The position numbers and the translations under genes were made by a program. Positions 7,079 to 12,656 of a stretch of 14,983 nt of DNA are shown here, piece after piece. Location of the stretch: positions 1 to 14,983 of the forward strand of contig DGWD01000030.1 of the NCBI GenBank assembly GCA_002395155.1, written 5' to 3'. The notes beneath the pieces were generated by a model, which made no database searches, was not told the origin of the DNA, and saw only the letters and a program-made list of their open reading frames with translations. Each line of letters opens with the position of its first letter. Position 1 is the stretch's first letter. The stretch is from Treponema sp. UBA4267. GTDB lineage: Bacteria; Spirochaetota; Spirochaetia; Treponematales; Treponemataceae.

Positions 7079-7263
7079 ATTTTGACTCCTATAATTTGGT
7101 TTAATTTCAATCTTAAGAGTCAATATTTGTTTTTGAAATAACGTTTTTTGGACAAAAAAATATAATAATAAAAAAAAGTGCAGAAACACAATCTTACTGG
7201 ACAAAACCCAGGGAAAGTGGAAATCTACACTTTATGGAAAAATACCTTTTTTAATTGAATATG

Positions 7264-7278
7264 TCTATATTAAATTGA
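7264..7278. repeat. 15-bp direct repeat copy (other copy at 4285-4299)
   Basis: TCTATATTAAATTGA occurs identically at 4285-4299 and 7264-7278, bracketing the T5orf172, 518-residue and zinc-ribbon genes. A partial third copy (TCTATATTA) lies at the start of the DUF4145-like gene (7359). It may mark the ends of an acquired block, or be chance in AT-rich DNA. Confidence 0.4.
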
Positions 7279-7296
7279 GATACATTTCCAGAAGTC

Positions 7297-7324
7297 TTGA
7301 ATTTTCGTTAATTTACAGTATTAT
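7297..7324 (+). promoter_or_regulatory. Promoter of the DUF4145-like / DUF2971 pair
   Basis: TTGAAT at 7297-7302, 16 bases, then TATTAT at 7319-7324 gives a good vegetative-type promoter. Transcription would start near 7331, about 25 bases before the ATG at 7356. This supports 7356 over the upstream in-frame ATG at 7275. Confidence 0.55.
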
Positions 7325-7355
7325 TTTAATTAACAAAGAAAAATCGGAGTTAAAA

Positions 7356-7931
7356 ATGTCTATATTAGAATTTATTTCTTCCTTGATTAATAGTCTTGCA
7401 TGGCCAATATCAATTATTATAATCCTTATATTTTTTAGAAAATATATAATAAAAATAATTCCTTCAATTGAAAAATTTAAATATAAAGATTTTGAAGTAG
7501 AATTTGCAAAAACTATTAAAGAATTAATGGATAATTCAAAAGCTGATATCGAATCTATTCCTCAAAAAGATAATGAAAAGTTAATAACAAGAGAAGATAA
7601 ACTTTTTGGTTTACTCGAAATATCCCCTAGATCTGCAATAATTGAATCTTGGCTTTTAGTTGAAACCGCAGCATCTAATGCTTTACAAAAAAAAGACCCA
7701 GAAATGGTTAAAAAAACATATATGGTAGCGCCTTTGAGACTTGGTCAATATTTAAATCGATTTCAAATTATTAATGGTAACCAGTTAAATACATATAATA
7801 AATTACGAGAAATTCGAAATAAAGCTGTGCATATAGGTGATGCACAATTCAATCTTAGTGAAGTAAGTGAATATATTAAATTATCAGTAATGTTAGCTAA
7901 TCAAATTGAAAACGGAGAATATGAATCTTAA
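7356..7931 (+). CDS. Membrane-anchored DUF4145/HEPN-like protein
   Basis: A 191-residue protein with one hydrophobic N-terminal segment (about 14-36, LAWPISIIIILIFFRKYIIK), so it is probably an inner-membrane anchor with the rest in the cytoplasm. Residues about 84-185 are helical and match the DUF4145 pattern: LLVETAASNAL (100-110), then REIRNKAVHI with R154, N155 and H159. RNxxxH is the signature of HEPN-fold RNases, though many DUF4145 members may be non-catalytic. The ATG at 7356 has CGGAG 7 bases upstream and a promoter at 7297-7324. The frame is open from 7275, but that start has no ribosome site and would lie upstream of the promoter's start point. The DUF2971 gene follows in the same transcript, so a joint function (membrane sensor or effector plus ADP-ribosyltransferase-like partner) is inferred. 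Confidence 0.75.
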   Translation: MSILEFISSLINSLAWPISIIIILIFFRKYIIKIIPSIEKFKYKDFEVEFAKTIKELMDNSKADIESIPQKDNEKLITREDKLFGLLEISPRSAIIESWLLVETAASNALQKKDPEMVKKTYMVAPLRLGQYLNRFQIINGNQLNTYNKLREIRNKAVHIGDAQFNLSEVSEYIKLSVMLANQIENGEYES

Positions 7932-7962
7932 GATAATTAAAGTTGTTCATATTCAAAAATAG
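7921..7962 (+). other. Short upstream frame in phase with the DUF2971 gene, ending in TAG
   Basis: An ATG at 7921, preceded by a good GGAG ribosome site, opens a 13-codon frame ending in TAG at 7960-7962. It is in the same phase as the DUF2971 frame that restarts at 7966, three bases after the TAG. It overlaps the end of the DUF4145-like gene. Either ribosomes end here and restart on the DUF2971 ATG, which has no ribosome site of its own, or the TAG is a nonsense mutation in an originally longer N-terminus. Confidence 0.5.
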
Positions 7963-7965
7963 AAA

Positions 7966-8823
7966 ATGAAAGAAAGTGATAAGTTTCATAAAATTGTAAA
8001 AAGAGTTTTAAAAAATAATAAACTATTTGTTTCTCAAGAAAGTTTGTTTCATTTTACAGATATAAATGGATTATTTGGAATAATAAAAGATGATTCGTTA
8101 TGGCTTTCTGAAAGAAATTATATGAATGATATCAATGATGAAATATTCATAAAATCATATGTTAGAAATTTTTTTACAAAATCAACAGATGAATGGGAAA
8201 AGTTTGAAACTGAATTAATTCCGCATAAAAATCAATATATTTTTTCAACTTCAACCGATAAAGATTCAATTCATCAATGGACATATTATGGTTCAAAAGA
8301 TTCATATTGTATCGAATTTGATATAGAAGAATTAATAAATTTGTTTTATAAATTTAATGAAACAAAAGATTTATATTATGGGCCTGTTTTATATGAAAAT
8401 GAAAAAACATTAAAAATTGCAAATAAAATTATTACTGAGTATTCATCACTGTTATATGATAAGAATAGTATTTTCAATATAGAGAATGATAATTTTGATG
8501 ACGAAAAATTTTCTGAGTTCAAACGTGTTTATCAATATTTTTATTCTTTAATCAAACAAGCAGGTCATAGTTGTGAAAATGAATATAGATTCACATTACA
8601 AAAAGAAAACAATCCTGAATTTAGAACTAGAAATGGTCTTTTTATTCCTTATATTGTTGTTAATAGTATGGAAACAATAAATAAGAAATTACCTATAAAA
8701 AAAATATATATAGGTCCAAATTCTTACGAAACTAAAGCAAAAGAAAACTTAGAATATTTTTTAAAAAAGAATAATTATGAAAATGTCGTGGTTGATAAAT
8801 CTGAAATGAATATTAGACGATAA
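7966..8823 (+). CDS. DUF2971 protein (predicted ADP-ribosyltransferase-like fold)
   Basis: A 285-residue protein with the DUF2971 landmarks in order: LFHFTDINGLFGII (27-40), LWLSERNYMNDINDE (45-59), FSTSTDKDSIHQWTYYG (93-109), YCIEFDI (114-120) and CENEYRFT (203-210), with an E204-x-E206-x-R208 cluster. The N-terminal YHYT-like start and the C-terminal E-x-E recall the ADP-ribosyltransferase superfamily to which DUF2971 has been likened. The substrate is unknown. DUF2971 proteins are frequent in defence islands. It follows the membrane DUF4145-like gene by 34 bases in one transcript and appears to depend on translational coupling through the short frame at 7921-7962. It is complete at both ends and very AT-rich. 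I infer an effector role. Confidence 0.78.
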   Translation: MKESDKFHKIVKRVLKNNKLFVSQESLFHFTDINGLFGIIKDDSLWLSERNYMNDINDEIFIKSYVRNFFTKSTDEWEKFETELIPHKNQYIFSTSTDKDSIHQWTYYGSKDSYCIEFDIEELINLFYKFNETKDLYYGPVLYENEKTLKIANKIITEYSSLLYDKNSIFNIENDNFDDEKFSEFKRVYQYFYSLIKQAGHSCENEYRFTLQKENNPEFRTRNGLFIPYIVVNSMETINKKLPIKKIYIGPNSYETKAKENLEYFLKKNNYENVVVDKSEMNIRR

Positions 8824-8837
8824 TATATTTAATTTCC

Positions 8838-8862
8838 GAGTTTGTAATCAGCTTCCAAACTC
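8838..8862 (+). terminator. Weak stem-loop after the DUF2971 gene
   Basis: GAGTTTG (8838-8844) pairs with CAAACTC (8856-8862) across an 11-base loop, 15 bases after the stop at 8823. There is no T-run, so termination is uncertain. The remaining bases to 8923 hold no recognised element. Confidence 0.3.
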
Positions 8863-8923
8863 TCTCCGGTTTGCTCAGGGGTAAGTCCCTCGCTAATGGG
8901 ATAGCCTTTTGCAAAGTCACACC

Positions 8924-9385
8924 TTAAACCCGCCATTCATTCCGCAGCTCCAATCCCATCCAAAATCTCTGACTGTTAGAAACACACCGCTTAAAACCTT
9001 TCTCCTGCATACGCATACTAAGCCCCTTATGACTAAGAGGCCGCTCGTTATTCTTATTGCACCATTTCAAATAAGTATCATAAAGAATCTTATTCCCAAG
9101 CTTCCATTTCATACTTGAATCCATTTCAAAACACTCAGTCACAAATGTACCAACAGAATCCATATCAAAGCGGTATTCCTCATTAGCTTCACGAACAGCA
9201 TCCGGATCATCCTTCAAACATTCTTTATTCCACATTGCATAGCCTTTAATCAGCCAGTTCAAAATACCTGAGTTTTCAGCAATCAGTTTATTGCTAAGAT
9301 TTTTATCCCTCTGTTCTGCAGGAATAGTCTCAGTAAAAGGAATCATTTTAATACGTCGCCAGATTCCATTATAAGTATTGTTTAT
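8924..9385 (-). pseudogene. C-terminal remnant of a P4-family phage/plasmid DNA primase
   Basis: The in-frame sequence reads NGIWRRIKMIPFT (from about 9370), then IPAEQRDKNLSNKLIAENSG, GILNWLIKGYAMW and WCNKNNERPLSHKGLSMRM. This is the end of the helicase domain and the C-terminal domain of D5/P4-type primase-helicases, which are normally 450-800 residues. The conserved GIWRRI precedes the only Met (at 9346), and a stop at 9388 blocks the frame, so there is no proper start and the primase and Walker motifs are absent. It is a 5'-deleted fragment of about 150 codons with an otherwise clean frame, implying recent decay. The sRNA terminator lies immediately upstream. It shows that a satellite phage or integrative plasmid once occupied this site. 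Confidence 0.85.
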
Positions 9386-9390
9386 TTAAA

Positions 9391-9418
9391 CAAAAAAAAG
9401 CACCCAACAAGGGGTGCT
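9391..9418 (-). terminator. Intrinsic terminator of the small RNA
   Basis: On the minus strand AGCACCC (9412-9418 side) and GGGTGCT (9399-9405 side) form a 7-bp GC-rich stem with a 6-base loop, followed by eight T. A strong rho-independent terminator for transcripts arriving from the promoter at 9480-9508. Confidence 0.85.
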
Positions 9419-9473
9419 CGTATCATCCGAGATGACCACTGAGGTTATTATCCAAAGATTCACTCAGCATTTC
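9391..9473 (-). ncRNA. Putative small RNA of about 80 nt (or leaderless micro-peptide gene)
   Basis: A near-consensus promoter (9480-9508) and strong terminator (9391-9418) enclose only about 80 bases. The RNA would fold into several hairpins: CACTGA with TCAGTG or, exclusive with it, CTGAG with CTCAG; TCATC-TCG-GATGA; and the terminator. It also holds a 15-codon frame (9423-9470, MLSESLDNNLSGHLG), whose ATG is 2-4 bases from the predicted transcript start and has no ribosome site, so translation would be leaderless. I favour a regulatory RNA, perhaps of the lost element (P4-like phages use small immunity RNAs). It belongs to no family I recognise. Confidence 0.6.
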
Positions 9474-9479
9474 AGTGTT

Positions 9480-9508
9480 AAGATAATGCACAAAACTTCT
9501 ATTGTCAA
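9480..9508 (-). promoter_or_regulatory. Near-consensus promoter of the small RNA
   Basis: On the minus strand TTGACA (9508-9503), a 17-base spacer, then TATCTT (9485-9480). One of the best promoters in the window, pointing away from the Abi gene and into the small-RNA unit, with a start predicted at 9472-9474. Confidence 0.75.
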
Positions 9509-9517
9509 GTAAAATTG

Positions 9518-10474
9518 TTACATTTCCCATTTATTAATATCTGATTCGCCCATTCGTTTTAAAAGCTTATCAGCAATATCTTTTCTATTAATCAGATACA
9601 TATTTCTATTAAAGTTTGCAATTTCTTTTGTAATTGAATCTACATCACAGAATTTTGCAATAATTTTCAATAAGTCATAATAAGACAAGTGCTTATGTGT
9701 ACAATTAATAGACAGCTTTAATTCTTTGTAATTGTTCAGATCAGCAGCTCCAAGAAGCTTAAATCTTGTAATAAGTTCAAGGTGTGCACAGCAGTTTCTG
9801 GCATATTTCAAAGTATGAAGAATCTGCTGGAACATAGCATCATCATTTAAGGTAAGTCCAAAATCTTTAAGAACTTTATCTTTTATTACATCCTTTTGAA
9901 AACAATAAGTAAAATACAAATCTCCAAAACTAAAGTCCTTAATGATTACCCAGAATGGGGGTCTGTTATAAGTTCTGATATAATCCTTGTCGCGTTTCTT
10001 ACTTTCAACAAAGCCGAGCTTTACAGTTCCATTTGGCATCCTCACATTTCGTTTGAATAAATCAAACTTCATAAAAGTGTTATAAAGGTAAGTGTTTGTC
10101 TTTACTGGCTGCTGATAGTATTGCTTTTCTCTGTAATTCAAAGTATCAGGTATTTGTGTACAAAACTGACCTGCAAAGTTGTGTGCAAGAGAAGTTCGTA
10201 ATCTGGCTTCAATTTCAAAAATTTTCTTAAGAGTAAGAATCCTTATATCTGTATCAAACTTGTAAATCTCATAAAAATCTTCAAAGTAAACATTATCGTA
10301 AACTTTTGGGTTCATTGTTTTCAGCAGAATATTTTCGGTTCCGTTGATAATATCAAAGTAATTGATTTTTTCAAGGATAGCTTTTGCCTTTGCTTCATTC
10401 TTAAACTGTAGTTTTCTTGATTTAAGCAACAGTATTTGTTCATCAACTGTCTTAAACTGCTTGTCATTTACCAT
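9518..10474 (-). CDS. Abi_2 family abortive-infection protein (AbiD/AbiF type, HEPN-like)
   Basis: A 318-residue cytoplasmic protein with the Abi_2 pattern: an N-terminal TVDEQILLLKSRKL motif (9-22), NYFDIINGTENILL (38-51), FEDFYEIYKFDTDIRIL (64-80), and FEIEARLRTSLAHNF (86-100). A second half carries PPFWVI (172-177), FGDLYFTY (183-190), and LKYARNCCAHL with R226, N227 and H231. The Rx4H motif is the HEPN RNase signature, and these proteins act by arresting the host on phage infection. The length is normal for the family and both motifs are intact. The only start, at 10474, has no ribosome site, and an extended -10 (TGGTATACT, 10481-10489) lies 6 bases before it, so the mRNA is probably leaderless. 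No antitoxin partner is adjacent. Confidence 0.85.
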   Translation of the reverse strand: MVNDKQFKTVDEQILLLKSRKLQFKNEAKAKAILEKINYFDIINGTENILLKTMNPKVYDNVYFEDFYEIYKFDTDIRILTLKKIFEIEARLRTSLAHNFAGQFCTQIPDTLNYREKQYYQQPVKTNTYLYNTFMKFDLFKRNVRMPNGTVKLGFVESKKRDKDYIRTYNRPPFWVIIKDFSFGDLYFTYCFQKDVIKDKVLKDFGLTLNDDAMFQQILHTLKYARNCCAHLELITRFKLLGAADLNNYKELKLSINCTHKHLSYYDLLKIIAKFCDVDSITKEIANFNRNMYLINRKDIADKLLKRMGESDINKWEM

Positions 10475-10480
10475 GTCGTT

Positions 10481-10489
10481 AGTATACCA
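10481..10489 (-). promoter_or_regulatory. Extended -10 promoter of the Abi gene
   Basis: On the minus strand TGGTATACT forms an extended -10 with no good -35. Its position predicts transcription starting at or next to the A of the ATG at 10474, giving a leaderless message. Confidence 0.5.
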
Positions 10490-10514
10490 GATTTTCTAAA
10501 AAGCTTTCAGATGA

Positions 10515-10583
10515 TTATATTTTTTTCTTGCGAATCACAACGTAATAACCATTAGCGTTGAGTCTAAGATAATAAGGTCTCAT
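10515..10583 (-). pseudogene. Possible integrase N-terminal remnant (22 codons)
   Basis: A short frame with an AGGAG ribosome site 5-6 bases before the ATG. It starts MRPYYLRLNANGYYVVIR and then runs into lysines and a stop. The aromatic-basic pattern followed by a strand (xPYYLRxxxNGYYVV) recalls the first residues of tyrosine-recombinase integrases of the arm-DNA-binding type seen in Treponema. Its location on the 3' side of tRNA-Phe, reading away from the tRNA, is where an island integrase usually lies. No other integrase sequence follows, so at best this is a remnant. The identification rests on 18 residues and context. Confidence 0.35.
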
Positions 10584-10627
10584 AAAAACTCCTGTCCAAG
10601 ACACCATAAACTGCAAGCACAATACAA

Positions 10628-10671
10628 TGCATTCTTTTTGCATTAAAAATGCACCGTTTTTGCACTAAAGG
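10628..10671. repeat. Four TGCA sites at exact 11-bp spacing
   Basis: TGCA occurs at 10628, 10639, 10650 and 10661, each followed by seven A/T-rich bases, giving a 44-bp array phased close to one helical turn. It lies between the integrase-like remnant and tRNA-Phe, fitting a protein-binding array such as recombinase arm sites or iterons. The rest of 10584-10790 shows only a 6-bp GACACC/GGTGTC inverted pair flanking this array. Confidence 0.6.
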
Positions 10672-10790
10672 CCATCAAGGTGTCCAAAAACCGGTTTTTA
10701 TTCGTCCTTAATTCTGCAAAGAAGGTAGGAATAAATCCATAGTTATAATTTGCTATATGTCGCAAATCCCTATAACATAAGTATTTAGAC

Positions 10791-10823
10791 AAAAAAAATG
10801 GCTTCTAACTTGCGTTAGAAGCC
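10791..10823 (-). terminator. Terminator of tRNA-Phe
   Basis: A perfect 10-bp stem (10800-10809 with 10814-10823, GGCTTCTAAC type) with a 4-base loop, followed on the minus strand by a T-run (10791-10798). It starts three bases after the end of the tRNA. Confidence 0.9.
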
Positions 10824-10826
10824 AAG

Positions 10827-10899
10827 TGCCACAGGTTGGAATCGAACCAACGACATACGGATTTTCAGTCCGGCGCTCTACCAACTGAGCTACTGCGGC
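10827..10899 (-). tRNA. tRNA-Phe (GAA anticodon)
   Basis: A 73-base cloverleaf on the minus strand. Acceptor GCCGCAG pairs with CTGTGGC with one G-U. The D-arm has AGCTCAGTTGGTAGAGC, the anticodon loop CTGAAAA places GAA at the anticodon, and the T-arm has GGTTCGAATCC. The discriminator base is A and CCA is not encoded. It has its own promoter and terminator, so it is a single-gene unit. Its 3' end faces the island to the left, making it the likely integration site for the primase/integrase-bearing element. No second copy of the tRNA 3' end was seen in the window. Confidence 0.97.
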
Positions 10900-10912
10900 G
10901 TTGATGTATTTC

Positions 10913-10941
10913 ATATTATAGAAATCTTTCAAAAGTGTCAA
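10913..10941 (-). promoter_or_regulatory. Promoter of tRNA-Phe
   Basis: On the minus strand TTGACA (10941-10936), a 17-base spacer and TAATAT (10918-10913). Transcription would start near 10906, about 7 bases before the mature 5' end. Confidence 0.85.
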
Positions 10942-10979
10942 TAGATGGAATTTAAAATTTGTAAAAAAAATTATTTTTT

Positions 10980-11438
10980 TTAATACTTATATAAAACTGT
11001 TGATGTATTAGAACTATAATCAGAAATTATAAAGTATGTTCCGGATATTGATATAGTAGAAGAATCAGATGTTAAAGTTTCATTAGCACCCTGGAAAAGA
11101 CTATAGTAATATGTAACAGCAGAATTTGAATTCTCCTCCATCTTTGTAGCTGAAATAGAATGATAAGTGATATTCCCCTTATATTTATTAATTTTTTGAT
11201 CTAGTTTTTCTTTATTCAAATACCAATCAGAAAAAGCTGTATTAATTATTGCAGGAGATGCTTCCAATAAAGAATCATAATCCTGAAATAAATAACATAT
11301 ATACGAAACACTTGCCTTTTCTTCTTCTTCAGAATAGGGAGCAATTATATATTTATCTTCTGCAGTTGTAAAAAAATAACAGGAAGTAAAAATAGAAGTA
11401 AATAATACTAAAAAAAGAATCCCTACAGTTTTTTTCAT
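10980..11438 (-). CDS. Hypothetical lipoprotein
   Basis: A 152-residue protein with a lipoprotein signal peptide: MKK, a hydrophobic stretch to about 17, and a spirochaete-type lipobox ending FTSC with the lipidated cysteine at 20. The mature part is rich in Ser, Thr and Tyr and suggests a small alpha/beta domain (AFSDWYLNKEKLDQKINKY, a helix near 68-86, then strands YHSISATKM, AVTYYYSLF, TISISGTYFIISD). That layout is like NTF2-type secreted domains, though I do not recognise a family. There is no ribosome site before the ATG. A possible TTGATT-17-TAAATT promoter ends 6 bases before the start, suggesting another leaderless message. It is a single gene, divergent from the ankyrin gene. Confidence 0.8.
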   Translation of the reverse strand: MKKTVGILFLVLFTSIFTSCYFFTTAEDKYIIAPYSEEEEKASVSYICYLFQDYDSLLEASPAIINTAFSDWYLNKEKLDQKINKYKGNITYHSISATKMEENSNSAVTYYYSLFQGANETLTSDSSTISISGTYFIISDYSSNTSTVLYKY

Positions 11439-11524
11439 AGTTTAAATTTACTTTTATTAATATATTTAATCAATACGCTTATAGTAATTCACAATGCTTT
11501 TATATAAAACTCTTATTTATTTGC

Positions 11525-11553
11525 TTGAAGTTAGACATTTTGTAATTTATAAT
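11525..11553 (+). promoter_or_regulatory. Promoter of the ankyrin-repeat gene
   Basis: TTGAAG (11525-11530), a 17-base spacer and a perfect TATAAT (11548-11553). Transcription would begin near 11560, only 2-3 bases before the ATG at 11563, giving an effectively leaderless message. No ribosome site is present. Confidence 0.75.
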
Positions 11554-11562
11554 TAAATTTAT

Positions 11563-12468
11563 ATGAAATGGTTAGTAATTACAAATAATGATAAACTTCT
11601 AACTTCTATAAAAGAGAGTTTATTATCGGCAGACAAAAAAAATAAAATTATTACAAGTGATTTAGATGCGAAAAATCTTTCTAAATTAAAAAAAGATTTT
11701 AAAGAACTTGCTGGCATTTTTGTTTTTAATGAAGATGAAGACAAACTTTCAGATGAAAAAAAATCACTTCTTTCAAGCTTATTAGGATTTTTTGCATTTG
11801 ATAAAATTCCCCTTTATACAAATTCAAATATTCTACAGAATAATAATCTTTTTACAAAAGATTCTATAAATATCTTAAAAGAAGATGAAATTTCTTCTTA
11901 TATTTCGAAAAAATACAAAAAGATGGAAGAAAAATCCGTTCAGAGACTTGCAAAGAATTCTCTTCTGAACAGGGGTATTCCTTTCACCTCCGACTGTTTT
12001 GCTACTTATATTGCTAAAGATAAAATCGAAATTGTAAATGAATTCCTTGAAGCTGGTATGAGCGTTAATTCCCGTGACGATATGGGTGTTCCTATGCTTA
12101 ATATTGCCTGCCGAAATGATAACTTTGAATTTACAAAAATGATTCTTGATTTAGGTGCAGAATTAAATGCAGTTTCAGATGATCGTGGTTATACAGCTGT
12201 TATGGATGCAGTCTGGCGTGGTAATGAAAAAATCACTAAATTCCTTATTGAAAAAGGTGCAGATTTGAACACAATCAATAAAGAAGGTCAGACAAACCTT
12301 ATCCTTGCTGTAGGTGCAAACAGAGAAAATATTGTAAAACTGCTTGCAGAAAATGGCTCAGATCCAGATGTAAAAGATATGATGGGAATGAGTGCCTACA
12401 CCTATGCTACCCTTTTTAAGAAAGAAAGAATTGTGGAAATTCTAAAACCATATCATAAAGAAGCATAG
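11563..12468 (+). CDS. Ankyrin-repeat protein with an unrecognised N-terminal alpha/beta domain
   Basis: A 301-residue cytoplasmic protein. Residues 1-about 115 alternate strands and helices (MKWLVITNNDKLLTSIKESL, AGIFVFNEDEDKLSDEKK, IPLYTNSNIL) in a receiver- or TIR-like order, but I see no conserved phospho-acceptor or NADase glutamate, so the fold is only suggested. From about 136 to 298 there are four to five ankyrin repeats, visible as EIVNEFLEAGMSVNSRDDMG, FTKMILDLGAELNAVSDDRG, ITKFLIEKGADLNTINKEG and IVKLLAENGSDPDVKDMMG. They would form a protein-binding solenoid. The gene is monocistronic with a strong promoter and a terminator. The partner is unknown; it sits between the tRNA and the flagellar genes and reads toward flgE. 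Confidence 0.85.
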   Translation: MKWLVITNNDKLLTSIKESLLSADKKNKIITSDLDAKNLSKLKKDFKELAGIFVFNEDEDKLSDEKKSLLSSLLGFFAFDKIPLYTNSNILQNNNLFTKDSINILKEDEISSYISKKYKKMEEKSVQRLAKNSLLNRGIPFTSDCFATYIAKDKIEIVNEFLEAGMSVNSRDDMGVPMLNIACRNDNFEFTKMILDLGAELNAVSDDRGYTAVMDAVWRGNEKITKFLIEKGADLNTINKEGQTNLILAVGANRENIVKLLAENGSDPDVKDMMGMSAYTYATLFKKERIVEILKPYHKEA

Positions 12469-12500
12469 TCTTAATCTTTTTCATTTTATATTTTTATAAA

Positions 12501-12548
12501 AAAAAATCCCGGCAGATTGATGGATTATCTACCGGGATTAAATTTTTC
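12501..12548. terminator. Bidirectional terminator between the ankyrin gene and flgE
   Basis: AATCCCGG (12505-12512) pairs with CCGGGATT (12532-12539). Inside this, after one C/A mismatch, AGAT pairs with ATCT. An A-run precedes and a T-rich stretch (AAATTTTT) follows, so it can stop transcripts from both convergent genes. Confidence 0.85.
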
Positions 12549-12616
12549 AAATCAATAATAAAATATTCTAGCAGCTACCACTTAGCTACCAAAACTAAAC
12601 TACAGGCACTACCCCC

Positions 12617-12656
12617 TATCACCTAGAACCTAAAACCTAGCACCTATAACCTATTA
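12617..12656. repeat. 7-bp tandem array immediately downstream of flgE
   Basis: Five consecutive heptamers (ACCTAGA, ACCTAAA, ACCTAGC, ACCTATA, ACCTATT) span 12621-12655, and a degenerate sixth precedes them. On the flgE strand the units read TAGGTNN directly after the TAA stop, so TAG appears every 7 bases and hence in all three frames. The DNA from 12570 to 12620 has loose AGCTACC and ACTA motifs of similar flavour and no gene. Confidence 0.85.

Noticed and set aside
7078..7204. Longer start for the zinc-ribbon gene (Met at 7204).
   Set aside because: No ribosome site there, a low-complexity extension, and a strong AGGAG at the correct distance from 7078.
10753..10941. Minus-strand frame of 62 codons.
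   Set aside because: It runs through tRNA-Phe and its terminator; an artefact of the tRNA sequence.
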